Assembly: GCF_029953265.1 (NCBI RefSeq)
Contig: NZ_JASBAO010000001.1
Location: 992,001 to 1,056,000 of the forward strand
Direction of reading: 5' to 3'
DNA: 64,000 nucleotides
Origin: Commensalibacter oyaizuii
GTDB taxonomy: Bacteria; Pseudomonadota; Alphaproteobacteria; Acetobacterales; Acetobacteraceae
In this document: in pieces, positions 17,170-26,729 of the stretch
Numbering within the stretch: position 1 is the first letter of the stretch
Layout: each line of letters opens with the position of its first letter
The notes under the pieces: generated by a model
Seen by the model: the letters and a program-made list of their open reading frames with translations, nothing else
Told to the model about the DNA's origin: nothing
The model's database searches: none
Translations under genes and position numbers: made by a program

Positions 17170-18252
17170 TTATTTAACCTTTGCTATATAAGTTGGTAAA
17201 TCCCAAGCCCCGCCCGCCGTAATCATACGACACATACCACTATCACCGTCATAAGTTTTAATAAAATCGTCGCCATTCCATACCCAAACAGTACGAGACC
17301 AGCAATCCCCAATACCTCTATTTTTCATACTAGATACAATTTCGTTGCCTTCTATTCCACTGTTAGCCACAGTCGTTATTAACCGAGGTTGATAAGGATA
17401 TTGTTGGTTAATTATCCAATAACCATATGCCACATTATAAGCCCCGCGCGCGCATATTCCGCTGATCAATAAGCGTTTATGATTTAGTACAGCAATGACT
17501 TCGGGTGAAAATTGTTCATTATTGTCATCCCCCTGCTCTAAAATATCACAACTATCTAAACCAACCATTTTCGTTTTTTTCAAATCTTTTTTTAATAAAC
17601 CCCAATTTAGTTTAGATTGCCACGGCTTGGGATCATCTTTAAGCAAGGATTTTTGATATACAACTGGCATTGGAAGTGCTGGTAAAACATTGTCATCAGA
17701 CTTGTTGCCCTTTTTAATTAAAGCAGAAGGGGTTCCAACCCGTCCTTGCACATCGTCCATTTTTAACAAAACAGCGGTCGCACCGTTATTTGGCAAAATC
17801 CACTGTTGCCCTCTTCCGACAAAAGCAATAGTAGAGGTCCCTTTTAATGCTTGCAGCAATGCCTGCGTCTGAGACGCTGTTAATGGTATCGAAAGTGAAT
17901 CATCATTAATATCTTTTCCTTGGGCGGAGCCAATGTTGCCATAAGATTTGTTATCAATTTGTAATATAATATCATCAGGTATACTGACCATCTTATCTGT
18001 GTCATCTTGAATATCAGCAAATTGCACACGCGCAGTTACCCCCTGCCCAACACCGGCCTTGCGTGTTAATAAAACAGTTACTCGATTTTTTGCATCCTCT
18101 GGCGAATATCCCGCCGCACGACAGGTGCGCGTATTATCACAGGCAACTTGCCAATCATTATGTTCGAACGTTACACCATTTCCATAGGTAGCCCAAGGCA
18201 TAACCAACCCAAAGCCCAGTGTCATGACAGTTATCTTTAATTGACATATCAT
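17170..18252 (-). CDS. Secreted DUF1176-family protein
   Basis: The 360-residue protein has a signal peptide (hydrophobic core about 6-22) and the family hallmark right after it: an NDWQVACDN stretch leading into TRTCRAAGYS (about 32-49). The middle part contains Cys residues that could form disulfides, and the end has VWVWNGDDFIKTYDG followed by a Gly-rich tail. The family is widespread in proteobacteria and its function is unknown. A GGAG 8 bases before the ATG supports the start. Whether it shares a function with the downstream ubiC cannot be said. Confidence 0.85.
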   Translation of the reverse strand: MICQLKITVMTLGFGLVMPWATYGNGVTFEHNDWQVACDNTRTCRAAGYSPEDAKNRVTVLLTRKAGVGQGVTARVQFADIQDDTDKMVSIPDDIILQIDNKSYGNIGSAQGKDINDDSLSIPLTASQTQALLQALKGTSTIAFVGRGQQWILPNNGATAVLLKMDDVQGRVGTPSALIKKGNKSDDNVLPALPMPVVYQKSLLKDDPKPWQSKLNWGLLKKDLKKTKMVGLDSCDILEQGDDNNEQFSPEVIAVLNHKRLLISGICARGAYNVAYGYWIINQQYPYQPRLITTVANSGIEGNEIVSSMKNRGIGDCWSRTVWVWNGDDFIKTYDGDSGMCRMITAGGAWDLPTYIAKVK

Positions 18253-18370
18253 ATTTCAAACTCCGATAAAAACTGGCGATAGTAACTTATAATCTTTAGA
18301 ATTATACACTTAAGCAATTTTTCAAAACTAAATATTAATTTTTATCTTGATTGTTTCTCAATAAAATCTA

Positions 18371-18399
18371 TTTATTATCACTATAGTATTCGCTATAAT
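18371..18399 (+). promoter_or_regulatory. Candidate sigma-70 promoter of greA
   Basis: A perfect TATAAT (18394-18399) lies 35 bases before the greA start. The best -35 at 17-base spacing, TTTATT (18371-18376), is weak. Confidence 0.45.
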
Positions 18400-18433
18400 G
18401 CGCACTTATTCGTTTTTTGAAGGATAATCAACT

Positions 18434-18910
18434 TTGCAAAAATTTCCAATGACGGCTCAAGGGCTGCAGCGTCTGGAAGAAGAACTACGCAGACTGAAAG
18501 ATAAGGAACGCCCTGATATTATTCGTGCCATTGCTGAAGCACGTAGCCACGGTGACCTATCTGAAAACGCAGAATACGAAGCTGCGCGTGAGCGTCAATC
18601 TTTTACCGAAGGACGTATTTTAGAACTTGAACAAATTATCTCCTCTGCACAGGTCATTGATCCCGCATCTTTGTCTGGTAACACCGTAAAATTTGGTGCC
18701 AAGGTTATTTTGGTTGACGAAGAAACAGACAAAGAAATGACGTATCAAATTGTTGGTGTTCACGAGGCCGATATTAAATCTGGGCTTTTGTCTATTTCTT
18801 CACCCCTTGCCAAGGCACTGATCGGTAAAGAAAAAGGATCCACTGTTTCCGTACCTGCACCAGGCGGAGACCGCTCCTACGAAATCCTTGATATTATCTA
18901 TGGTGCATAA
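18434..18910 (+). CDS. greA: Transcription elongation factor GreA
   Basis: GreA enters the RNA polymerase secondary channel and stimulates cleavage of backtracked transcripts. The N-terminal coiled coil (FPMTAQGLQRLEEELRRLK, then the tip motif HGDLSENAEYEAARERQ) and the C-terminal FKBP-like domain (GAKVILVDEETDKE, LLSISSPLAKALIGK) give a full 158-residue protein. The start is a TTG at 18434: an AAGGAT lies about 9 bases upstream, and homologues begin with M-x-K-x-PMT. The ATG at residue 6 would leave the ribosome site far too distant. The ilvA gene follows after 15 bases. Confidence 0.97.
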   Translation: MQKFPMTAQGLQRLEEELRRLKDKERPDIIRAIAEARSHGDLSENAEYEAARERQSFTEGRILELEQIISSAQVIDPASLSGNTVKFGAKVILVDEETDKEMTYQIVGVHEADIKSGLLSISSPLAKALIGKEKGSTVSVPAPGGDRSYEILDIIYGA

Positions 18911-18925
18911 GTCTGGTTATAAACA

Positions 18926-20125
18926 ATGATCTCTATCGATGATATCTATGCCGCTGCAGACAGAATCAGTGGACGTGTTGTTCGAACCCCTACTTTGTTT
19001 TGTCATTCTTTATCAAAACGTGTAAATACGAACATTACCTTAAAATTAGAAAATCTTCAGTCTGTTGGTTCCTTTAAAGAACGTGGTGCTGCAAATCGCT
19101 TGGCGTTATTGACAGAAGATGAAAAAAAACGGGGGGTAATTACCGTTTCTGCGGGCAATCATGCCCAAGGGGTTGCACGTCATTCCCAGTTATTGGGTAT
19201 CGATGCCATCATTGTTATGCCCAAATTTACCCCAGTAACCAAAGTTAATCGAACAGCAGCTTGGGGGGTCAAAATCGTTCTTGAAGGCGAAGATTTCGCA
19301 CAAGCCACCCTATTTGCCAACGAACTGGCTGCAAAAGAGGGTCGTATTTTTGTTCATCCTTACGACGATCCTGCTGTTATGGCTGGACAAGGTACTGCTG
19401 CACTTGAGATTTTCGAGGATACTGGTGATCTGGACTATTTACTTGTACCTGTTGGTGGGGGCGGACTAATTGCAGGGTTTGCCGTTGCAGCCGCAGCTTT
19501 GCGCCCACGTACAAAAATCATTGGTGTTCAAAGCGAGCAATTCTTTTCATATTCTTTTGCCCAAAACAAAGATTTAAATGTGTTGGGGGGCCCCACCATT
19601 GCCGAAGGCACCGCGGTTCGCAAATTGGGCAATCACCCCTTTGAAGTGATAAAAAAATATGTTCATGACATTATCTCTGTTCCAGAACACGCCATTGAAG
19701 ATGCAATTACGTTAACCGCAGAACACGCCAAACAAGTTACAGAAGGTTCTGGAGCCAACGCATTGGCAGCGATTTTAACTTATCCGGAAAAATTTAAAAA
19801 TAAAAATATAGCCTTTCCGATCAGTGGCGCAAATATTGATACTCGCATTTTAGCGAACACCCTGCTACGAACCTTGTTACGTGAAGGGCGTTTATTAAGA
19901 TTGCGTTTTTCAATTCCAGATCGTCCAGGTTTGTTGGCTGATATTTCGCACATTATCGGTACCAAGATGGGTGGAAATATTATCGAAGTATCACATCAAC
20001 GCCTTTTCACCACGTTAAGCGTACAATCAGCTGTCTTAGACATCATGGTCGAAGCCCGCAGCGCAGAACATGCCAAAGAAATTGTTACACATTTAAAAGA
20101 AAAATATACTGTAGAACGTATATAA
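18926..20125 (+). CDS. ilvA: Threonine ammonia-lyase (threonine dehydratase)
   Basis: This PLP enzyme turns threonine into 2-oxobutanoate and ammonia, the entry to isoleucine synthesis. The PLP lysine is Lys51 (SVGSFKERGA), the phosphate-binding tetraglycine loop is Gly177-180, and the SAGNHAQGVA motif is present. A single C-terminal ACT-like domain (about 325-399, IPDRPGLLADISHIIG) suggests amino-acid feedback. The 399-residue form with one ACT domain is shorter than E. coli IlvA, which has two regulatory domains, so a catabolic role is possible. It is downstream of greA with a likely shared promoter. Confidence 0.9.
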   Translation: MISIDDIYAAADRISGRVVRTPTLFCHSLSKRVNTNITLKLENLQSVGSFKERGAANRLALLTEDEKKRGVITVSAGNHAQGVARHSQLLGIDAIIVMPKFTPVTKVNRTAAWGVKIVLEGEDFAQATLFANELAAKEGRIFVHPYDDPAVMAGQGTAALEIFEDTGDLDYLLVPVGGGGLIAGFAVAAAALRPRTKIIGVQSEQFFSYSFAQNKDLNVLGGPTIAEGTAVRKLGNHPFEVIKKYVHDIISVPEHAIEDAITLTAEHAKQVTEGSGANALAAILTYPEKFKNKNIAFPISGANIDTRILANTLLRTLLREGRLLRLRFSIPDRPGLLADISHIIGTKMGGNIIEVSHQRLFTTLSVQSAVLDIMVEARSAEHAKEIVTHLKEKYTVERI

Positions 20126-20132
20126 TTTATTC

Positions 20133-20172
20133 GTGTGACCTAGGGCTTTATAATTGAAATCCTAGGTTACAC
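20133..20172. terminator. Long hairpin after greA-ilvA, probable terminator
   Basis: GTGTGACCTAGG (20133-20144) can pair with CCTAGGTTACAC (20161-20172), 12 bp with one G-U pair in the plus-strand RNA and a 16-base loop, starting 8 bases after the ilvA stop. It is followed by only short T runs, so termination efficiency is uncertain. Confidence 0.5.
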
Positions 20173-20383
20173 AAGGTTTCTTATAAAATTTCGTATTATA
20201 GATTTTAGCAAGCGTTCACTTGAATAAAAACCGATTAGCGTTAGATTAAACAAGCTGATTGCCAGTTCTCTTTATAATTGATTGTAATAAAATCTGACGG
20301 GTTTTGTCCCAGTCTTTTGTACTTACCATAATATTATCAATATATTATTAATCATCTTCGAATGAATATTTACTTAACATGTC

Positions 20384-21559
20384 ATGAACCTCATTTCTTT
20401 AAACATACTAAATTTTTTTATCGCTGATGTTCGTGATGGATTAGGTCCTTTTTTAGCGGTCTTTTTACAACAACATCAGTGGGAGGTCGATCAGATAGGT
20501 CTGGTTATGACCATCAGTAGTTTGACAGGAATGGTGGCTACAACACCGATCAGCACCCTGGCAGACATCATTCGTTCCAAGCGAACGATCATCGTTATTT
20601 CTGCTATGATTATTATATTTGCTTGCAGTTTAAATTATTTTTATCCAGTTTTTTATACTACCATTTCAGCCCAGATCCTAACTGCGATTGCAGGTGCAGC
20701 TATTCCCCCAACAGTGAATGCAATAACCTTGGGATTGGTCGGACAAAAACAATTTGACTATCAATTAGGTCAAAACGAATCCTATAATCATGGTGGGAAT
20801 GCGTTTTCAGCAATGGTTTCTGGTATTTTCAGCTTTTATTTTGGCCTAAAAGCAGTATTTATTTTAATGGTCATCTGGACATTTTTTTCCTTGATTTCGA
20901 TTTTGTTTATTCCAGCAAAACAAATTAATTACCAACAGGCCAGAGGATTGAATAAAAATAACGAAATTCCGCAACCTCTTGTATTCCTCTTTAACAATAA
21001 AACGCTCTTTATCCTTATCCTAACCGTAACACTATTTCATTTAGCCAACGCTGCAATGCTGCCTTTACTTAGTCAGGCAATGATTGCCAGAGGTACTGCG
21101 GGAAATGCCGGGGCATACACAGCATTAACGATTATTATCGCCCAACTTACGATGATCCCAATGGCTTTATTAGCCGCCCGATTAGCACAGACCAAAGGTT
21201 ATAAGCTTGTATTTATCTTTGCATTGATGGCTTTACCCATTCGTGGGTTATTAGCAGGACTGATTCAGCATCCGTACGTCGTCCTTCCCGTTCAAGTATT
21301 GGATGGAGTTGGTGCAGGATTAATGGGGGTCGCTGTACCTGGATTAGTTGTACGTATTTTGAATGGCTCTGGACGAATTAATACTGGTCTAGGTATCGTA
21401 ATGACTGCCCAAGGTATTGGTGCTGCACTTAGCCCTTATATTGCTGGTATTATCGCCAAACACTATCAATATCATATGGCATTCTTATTCTTGTCTTTCA
21501 TTGCAGCTATTGCTTTGCTAATTTGGATAACCATCATGCCATCATTAAACAAAGCATAA
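20384..21559 (+). CDS. MFS transporter
   Basis: The 391-residue protein has about 12 hydrophobic segments. The inter-helix basic loop (STLADIIRSKRT) between segments 2 and 3 marks the major facilitator superfamily, and LGQNESYNHGGN in the first half is typical of one poorly characterised proteobacterial subgroup. The substrate is unknown. No good Shine-Dalgarno precedes the ATG, and the ~260 bases upstream hold no gene. Its stop is immediately next to the convergent msrB stop. Confidence 0.85.
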   Translation: MNLISLNILNFFIADVRDGLGPFLAVFLQQHQWEVDQIGLVMTISSLTGMVATTPISTLADIIRSKRTIIVISAMIIIFACSLNYFYPVFYTTISAQILTAIAGAAIPPTVNAITLGLVGQKQFDYQLGQNESYNHGGNAFSAMVSGIFSFYFGLKAVFILMVIWTFFSLISILFIPAKQINYQQARGLNKNNEIPQPLVFLFNNKTLFILILTVTLFHLANAAMLPLLSQAMIARGTAGNAGAYTALTIIIAQLTMIPMALLAARLAQTKGYKLVFIFALMALPIRGLLAGLIQHPYVVLPVQVLDGVGAGLMGVAVPGLVVRILNGSGRINTGLGIVMTAQGIGAALSPYIAGIIAKHYQYHMAFLFLSFIAAIALLIWITIMPSLNKA

Positions 21560-21943
21560 TTATGATTTTTCCGTTTTAAATTTTAAAGCCACACCATTTA
21601 TACAAAATCTTTCCCCAGTGGGTTGTGGACCATCGGGAAAAACATGCCCTAAATGAGCTTTGCAACGTGTGCAATGCACCTCTGTTCTTACCATATGGTG
21701 ACTGTGATCAATTTGTGTTTCAACAGCACCATCAATAACTTTGTAAAAAGATGGCCACCCGCAACCACTATCATATTTCATTTCTGCATAAAACAAAGGC
21801 GTAAGGCAACCCGCACACAAATAAGTCCCTGATCGTTTTTCATAATTTAATGGGCTGCTGCCTGGGGGTTCGGTACCATGATCACGCATTACCCGTAATT
21901 GTTCTGGGGTTAAATCTGACATCCATAAAAATTCATTTTTCAT
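21560..21943 (-). CDS. msrB: Peptide-methionine (R)-S-oxide reductase MsrB
   Basis: MsrB repairs the R-epimer of methionine sulfoxide in oxidised proteins. At 127 residues it is the standard single-domain cytosolic form. It has two zinc-binding CxxC pairs (LCAGCL and HCTRCK), the GCGWPSFYK substrate motif, and the catalytic Cys in RFCINGVAL near the C-terminus. AGGGCAG precedes the start. Confidence 0.96.
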   Translation of the reverse strand: MKNEFLWMSDLTPEQLRVMRDHGTEPPGSSPLNYEKRSGTYLCAGCLTPLFYAEMKYDSGCGWPSFYKVIDGAVETQIDHSHHMVRTEVHCTRCKAHLGHVFPDGPQPTGERFCINGVALKFKTEKS

Positions 21944-22013
21944 TTTATCTGCCCTAACTTAATGACGATTTTTATTACCTTTTTTGGAAAAAAGATAATT
22001 TTATGATATTTTT

Positions 22014-22073
22014 AACAAAGATGTAAATAATCTGTTTTTTGTGGTATAAAACTAATAACAGGATATCTTTGTT
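22014..22073. repeat. Widely spaced inverted repeat before gpmI
   Basis: AACAAAGAT (22014-22022) and ATCTTTGTT (22065-22073) are exact reverse complements 42 bases apart in the msrB/gpmI divergent region. This may be chance in AT-rich DNA, or a looping pair of half-sites. Confidence 0.2.
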
Positions 22074-22180
22074 ATGATGTTACAGTCATATCCATCATAT
22101 TTATATAGTTCTATTTTGTATAACATTCATTATAACCCATCATTTTAACTATTATTATTCGTAGATAGGATAAATAACAA

Positions 22181-23707
22181 ATGACACAAAAGAAATATCG
22201 CCCCGTCATGTTAACCATCATGGATGGTTTTGGGTATAACCCCGAAAAAAAGAATAACGCGGTTGCAAATGCCAATACACCCACCTTGGACGCCTTGTTA
22301 AAAAATTGTCCCAATGCTTTGATCGATGCCAGTGGCGAACACGTTGGTTTACCCGATGGGCAAATGGGAAATTCGGAAGTTGGGCACATGAATATTGGTG
22401 CTGGCCGTATTATTATGCAAGAACTTCCTAAAATTACCCATGCCGTCAAAGATGGTAGTATTTTAAAAAAACCATTAATGAACGAATTTATTGAAACCCT
22501 AAAGAAAAATGGCGGAACATGTCATTTATTGGGTTTATTCTCGCCTGGTGGCGTGCATTCGCATCAAGATCATGCCATCGGATTGGCAAAGTCCTTGCAT
22601 CAAGCTGGAATTAAAGTTGCTTTACACATCTTTACCGATGGGCGAGATACCCCACCTGAATCCGCTAAATCAATTGTAGAGCAAGCACTTAAAGAACTTC
22701 CCAAAGAAGTACAAATTGCCACCGTATCAGGACGTTACTATGCGATGGATCGTGATAATCGCTGGGATCGTGTTCAAAAAGCCTATGATGCGCTGGTTTC
22801 TGCTTCTGGCCCCCATAAAGACGATGCCCTTTCTGTCATTACCGACTCTTACAAAGAAAATATTACAGATGAATTTATTGTTCCAACCGTTGTAGGTAAC
22901 TATCAAGGTATGAAAGACCAAGATGGTATTTTATCCTTTAACTTTAGGGCTGATCGTATTCGCCAATTAATGGATGCGTTTTTGTTCCCAGATTTCAATG
23001 GTTTTACCCGTTCTAAGATTGTTCATTTTTCCAAAATACTGGGTATGACACAGTACAGTGATGTTTTAACGAAATATATGGGGGTTTTATTCCCACCTGA
23101 AAGCTACAAAAACGTTATTGGTGAAGTCGTCGCTAATGCAGGATTGAAACAGCTACGTTCTGCAGAAACTGAAAAATACCCACATGTTACCTATTTCTTA
23201 AACGGTGGACGTGAAGAACCCTTCCCTGGTGAAGATAGGATTCTGATCAACTCTCCAAAGGTGGCGACTTACGATCTGCAACCTGAAATGTCTGCACCAG
23301 AGTTGACGTCCAAAGTAGTAGATGCAATTAACAGTCAAAAATATGACCTAATTGTTATCAATTTTGCCAATCCAGATATGGTAGGTCATACAGGGAAACT
23401 GGATGCTGCAATTAAAGCCGTCGAAGCTGTGGACAAAGGGTTAGGTAAAATCGTCGAAGCTATTAAGGCACAAAACGGGGCTTTGATCGTTACAGCAGAT
23501 CATGGTAATTGTGAAATCATGGTTGATCCTAAAACCGGCGAACCCCACACCCAACATACGCTGGACAGGGTACCCGTAATCTTGGAAGGGGTTCCTGGGG
23601 TAGAATTAAGAGATGGATGTTTGGCTGATATCGCCCCCACCCTGTTACAATTGATGAATTTACCTCAACCTGCTGAAATGACAGGCAAAACTTTAATCAA
23701 AGATTAA
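22181..23707 (+). CDS. gpmI: 2,3-bisphosphoglycerate-independent phosphoglycerate mutase
   Basis: The enzyme interconverts 3- and 2-phosphoglycerate using a phosphoserine intermediate and two Mn2+ ions. The metal-binding MDGFG motif (about 14-18), the catalytic Ser65 in GNSEVGHMNIG, the FTDGRDTPP motif, NFANPDMVGHTG and TADHGNCEIM are all present in 508 residues. It heads the gpmI-envC-ctpA-rppH cluster, with envC starting at the base after its stop. Confidence 0.98.
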   Translation: MTQKKYRPVMLTIMDGFGYNPEKKNNAVANANTPTLDALLKNCPNALIDASGEHVGLPDGQMGNSEVGHMNIGAGRIIMQELPKITHAVKDGSILKKPLMNEFIETLKKNGGTCHLLGLFSPGGVHSHQDHAIGLAKSLHQAGIKVALHIFTDGRDTPPESAKSIVEQALKELPKEVQIATVSGRYYAMDRDNRWDRVQKAYDALVSASGPHKDDALSVITDSYKENITDEFIVPTVVGNYQGMKDQDGILSFNFRADRIRQLMDAFLFPDFNGFTRSKIVHFSKILGMTQYSDVLTKYMGVLFPPESYKNVIGEVVANAGLKQLRSAETEKYPHVTYFLNGGREEPFPGEDRILINSPKVATYDLQPEMSAPELTSKVVDAINSQKYDLIVINFANPDMVGHTGKLDAAIKAVEAVDKGLGKIVEAIKAQNGALIVTADHGNCEIMVDPKTGEPHTQHTLDRVPVILEGVPGVELRDGCLADIAPTLLQLMNLPQPAEMTGKTLIKD

Positions 23708-25057
23708 ATGAGGTTTTTTTTCAATTATCCAATACAAGATACTCTTCCCTTATCAAAGCAAGTTTTAACATTTGCTTTAAGGGGGGGGTGTATCTTTTTA
23801 CTGACAACCTCATTCAATTCTTTCTCATCTGCGCAGTCATCAAAAACAGAAAAAACGCTCTCAGCCAAAGAGGCTGTACAAAAAGCTAAAGAAGCACAGC
23901 AAGCATTACTAAAACAAAAGCAACAAGCTGCTGGCCGTTTACAAACCTTAAAAAAGCAAAAAGACGAAGCTATTAAAAAAGCTACGAAAGATAAAGCAAA
24001 AGCTGAAAAATTAAACAACGATATGTTAAAAGCAACCCAAGCTTTGCAAGAAACGGAACAAAAATCAGCGCAGTTAAGTGAAAAAATTGAAACTTTAAAA
24101 TTACAAATCAAAGCACTAAATAAAAAGTTGCAAGAAGAATCAAAGCAATTTTCTAAATTTCTTCCTTTAATCGAACGCTTGTCTTTGTATCCAACCGATA
24201 CATTATTGGCAGCCCCCATTAATTCGTCACGTTCCACTATTGGTCTATCCGTTATTCGTGGGATTTCAGGGGAATTGGAAAAAAAAGCAAAATTAATTCA
24301 TCAACACAAAACCGAATTAGATACGTTACAAACCCAGTTACAAGACAAAACCAAAGAACTTGATAACCTGTATAAGCAACAAGAAACCCAACGTGATGTA
24401 TTGGCCAAAGCAACGAAACAAGCAAGACTTATTCAACAGCGATCTTCTGCAACCGCCTTCAAAGTCTCTCAAGAAGCAGCGCAAGCAGCTGAAAAAGCCA
24501 ATAATTTAAATGATGCTATTCGCAAAATTACAGCATCTAGAATGGCGGCTGAAAAACGATTACAAGCAGAAATACGTGCAGCTGAACAAGCTAAAAACCA
24601 TGCAAAAGCCGAAGCTGCAAGGAAAGAAATTAAAACTTTAGCAACCAAAGAGAGTGGCCCAGGTTTACAGGCTGTTCCTGGAAAAGGTGGTAGTGGTGCA
24701 CCCGTTGCAGGATCCGTTATAACTTTATGGGGCAGCCATACTGACGCTGGTCCAGCACAAGGAATTACCTATGCTCCCCAATCCCAAGCCAGTGTTCGCG
24801 CCCCTTGTGGTGGGCAGATTGAATTTGCTGGTGCCTTTCGAGGATATGGTCAGATGGTTATTTTAAATTGTGGTAAAAATTATCGATTTGTTTTGGCTGG
24901 AATGGGTGCATTAAATGTCGGTGTGGGACAAAGTGTCAGCAAGGGAATTATGATTGGACGTATGCCATCATGGTCTGGCGGTAATACTGGACGACCGACA
25001 TTATTTGTACAACTTCGCCGTGGGGAAAGAGTAATTAATCCATCCCCATTTTTATAA
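23708..25057 (+). CDS. envC: EnvC-like murein hydrolase activator (coiled coil plus degenerate LytM domain)
   Basis: The 449-residue exported protein has a hydrophobic segment (about 20-42), a long Lys/Gln/Glu-rich coiled coil (about 45-315), and a C-terminal M23/LytM-type domain (about 335-449). The zinc ligands of active M23 peptidases are missing: where an HxH and a LHFE motif would stand there are FVLAGMGAL and LFVQLRRG. As in E. coli EnvC, such proteins activate amidases at the septum rather than cut peptidoglycan. It starts at the base after the gpmI stop and may be translationally coupled. A G8 tract (23781-23788) lies near the 5' end. Confidence 0.88.
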   Translation: MRFFFNYPIQDTLPLSKQVLTFALRGGCIFLLTTSFNSFSSAQSSKTEKTLSAKEAVQKAKEAQQALLKQKQQAAGRLQTLKKQKDEAIKKATKDKAKAEKLNNDMLKATQALQETEQKSAQLSEKIETLKLQIKALNKKLQEESKQFSKFLPLIERLSLYPTDTLLAAPINSSRSTIGLSVIRGISGELEKKAKLIHQHKTELDTLQTQLQDKTKELDNLYKQQETQRDVLAKATKQARLIQQRSSATAFKVSQEAAQAAEKANNLNDAIRKITASRMAAEKRLQAEIRAAEQAKNHAKAEAARKEIKTLATKESGPGLQAVPGKGGSGAPVAGSVITLWGSHTDAGPAQGITYAPQSQASVRAPCGGQIEFAGAFRGYGQMVILNCGKNYRFVLAGMGALNVGVGQSVSKGIMIGRMPSWSGGNTGRPTLFVQLRRGERVINPSPFL

Positions 25058-25183
25058 GTCGATTTTTTTCTTTTTTTATACTAAAAGAAAAAGAACAGTA
25101 AAAATGAATCATTTACTTTCTTTTTTAAATCTCATCAACTTTAATGCTCCCGATAGGGGATAGATTGTTAGGAGAAAAGCAGC

Positions 25184-26710
25184 ATGAAGTTCCGTACTGG
25201 GTTGCTATTAGGAACAACACTTTTAATCGCAGGCATCGGCCTAAACCCACAAATCCAAGGGTGGAATCCGTTCTCTGGTCATAGTTTAACCGTCCAAGCA
25301 TTGGCTGAAGAGGTCAAAAAAGACCCCTCTAACCCCAACAAAAGTGCAGAGACCTATCGCTTGTTAACCCTATTTGGGGACGTTTTTGAACGTGTACGCG
25401 CTAATTATGTTGAACCCGTTTCCGATCGTGATTTAATCACAAATGCTTTAAATGGAATGTTGACGGGTCTCGATCCACACAGTTCCTATATGACAGAAAA
25501 ACAATATCATAATATGGAAATCCAAACCAAAGGGGAATTTGGTGGATTAGGACTAGAAGTTCAAGAAGAAGACGGTCACATTAAAGTTGTTTCCCCTATT
25601 GATGGGACCCCCGCTGCCAAAGCAGGTATTAAGGCTGGAGATTATATCATTGCCATTGATGGTAAAAATATCGATGGTACCCCTTTAAATGCTGCTGTTG
25701 ATAAAATGCGGGGAAAACCTAATACCCAAATTACGTTAACTTTATTACGGCTAAAAGCGACTAAACCCCTTAAAGTAACATTAACCCGTGAAATTATTCA
25801 TATTCAGGTTATAAAATCGGCCCTGTACGGTAAAATTGGGTATATTCGGATTTCCCAATTCAACGAAGAAACCGAAAAAAATATGAAAAAAGCTTATGAG
25901 AAGCTACAAAAAGAGGCTGGTGGAAAATTGGCGGGATTAATTATTGATCTACGCAACGATCCAGGTGGATTGTTAGATCAAGCAATTGCCGTCAGTCGTG
26001 ACTTTATTAAAGAAGGTGCCATTGTTTCTACAAAAGCACGTAATCCAAAAGATAACCAACGTTGGAATGCAAAAGGCACAGACATAACCAATGGCTTGCC
26101 GATTGTTGTTTTAACCAATGGTGGTTCTGCCTCAGCCAGTGAAATTGTTTCTGGTGCATTACAAGACCACCGCAGAGCTGTCATTGTCGGCGAAAAAACA
26201 TTTGGTAAAGGATCGGTTCAGTCAGTTATGCCCATTCCCGGTAATGGTGCTGTTCGATTAACGATCGCTCGTTACTACACACCATCAGGACGTTCAATCC
26301 AAGGATTGGGAATAACACCAGATATCAAAGTACAAGACAGTTACGAAGAACCAGAATTTAGCATCCGCGAGGCTGATTTAAATCATATTATTAAAAATGA
26401 AGGTGGGAACAAAGAAAAACCCCCTGTTCGTAATGATTTGCCCGCAATTGCATCTTCTATTCCAGCTCAGCCACCCAAAAACTGGCCAAAGTACGACTAT
26501 AAAAACCCTGCTACGGATTTTCAATTACAGCAGGCTCTAAAGGTTGTGCGTTCTATGGCAGGATTGACAGTGTCCAAAGATACGCCAATCCCAGCGGTTA
26601 AAGCCGACCCTGTCAAAGAAAATAAAAAAGAGGTAACTCCGCCCAAACCTGCAAATGAAAATAAACCTGTAGCCCCTGCAGAAAAATCTACAAATCAAAA
26701 TAATCACTAA
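25184..26710 (+). CDS. ctpA: S41 family carboxy-terminal processing protease
   Basis: This secreted serine protease of the CtpA/Prc family has a signal peptide (about 1-42), a PDZ domain (about 100-185, with GLGLEVQEEDG and SPIDGTPAAKAGI), the S41 catalytic domain, and a Pro/Lys-rich tail from about residue 455. The Ser-Lys dyad is Ser317 and Lys342 (GSASASEI, TFGKGSVQ), with Asp328 at the position of E. coli Prc Asp441. These proteases trim or degrade periplasmic proteins, including cell-wall hydrolases. AGGAG 10 bases upstream supports the start. Confidence 0.96.
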   Translation: MKFRTGLLLGTTLLIAGIGLNPQIQGWNPFSGHSLTVQALAEEVKKDPSNPNKSAETYRLLTLFGDVFERVRANYVEPVSDRDLITNALNGMLTGLDPHSSYMTEKQYHNMEIQTKGEFGGLGLEVQEEDGHIKVVSPIDGTPAAKAGIKAGDYIIAIDGKNIDGTPLNAAVDKMRGKPNTQITLTLLRLKATKPLKVTLTREIIHIQVIKSALYGKIGYIRISQFNEETEKNMKKAYEKLQKEAGGKLAGLIIDLRNDPGGLLDQAIAVSRDFIKEGAIVSTKARNPKDNQRWNAKGTDITNGLPIVVLTNGGSASASEIVSGALQDHRRAVIVGEKTFGKGSVQSVMPIPGNGAVRLTIARYYTPSGRSIQGLGITPDIKVQDSYEEPEFSIREADLNHIIKNEGGNKEKPPVRNDLPAIASSIPAQPPKNWPKYDYKNPATDFQLQQALKVVRSMAGLTVSKDTPIPAVKADPVKENKKEVTPPKPANENKPVAPAEKSTNQNNH

Positions 26711-26729
26711 TCTTTTCAGGAAATTCACT

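Noticed and set aside
23725-24237. Antisense 170-residue open frame over envC
   Set aside because: It is a mirror of the Lys/Gln/Ala-rich coiled coil: its Cys/Phe/Ala-rich translation has no domain, and the plus-strand gene is well supported.
24650-25057. Active M23 metallopeptidase at the EnvC C-terminus
   Set aside because: The HxH and LHFE-type zinc/catalytic motifs are replaced, so it should be a non-catalytic activator.
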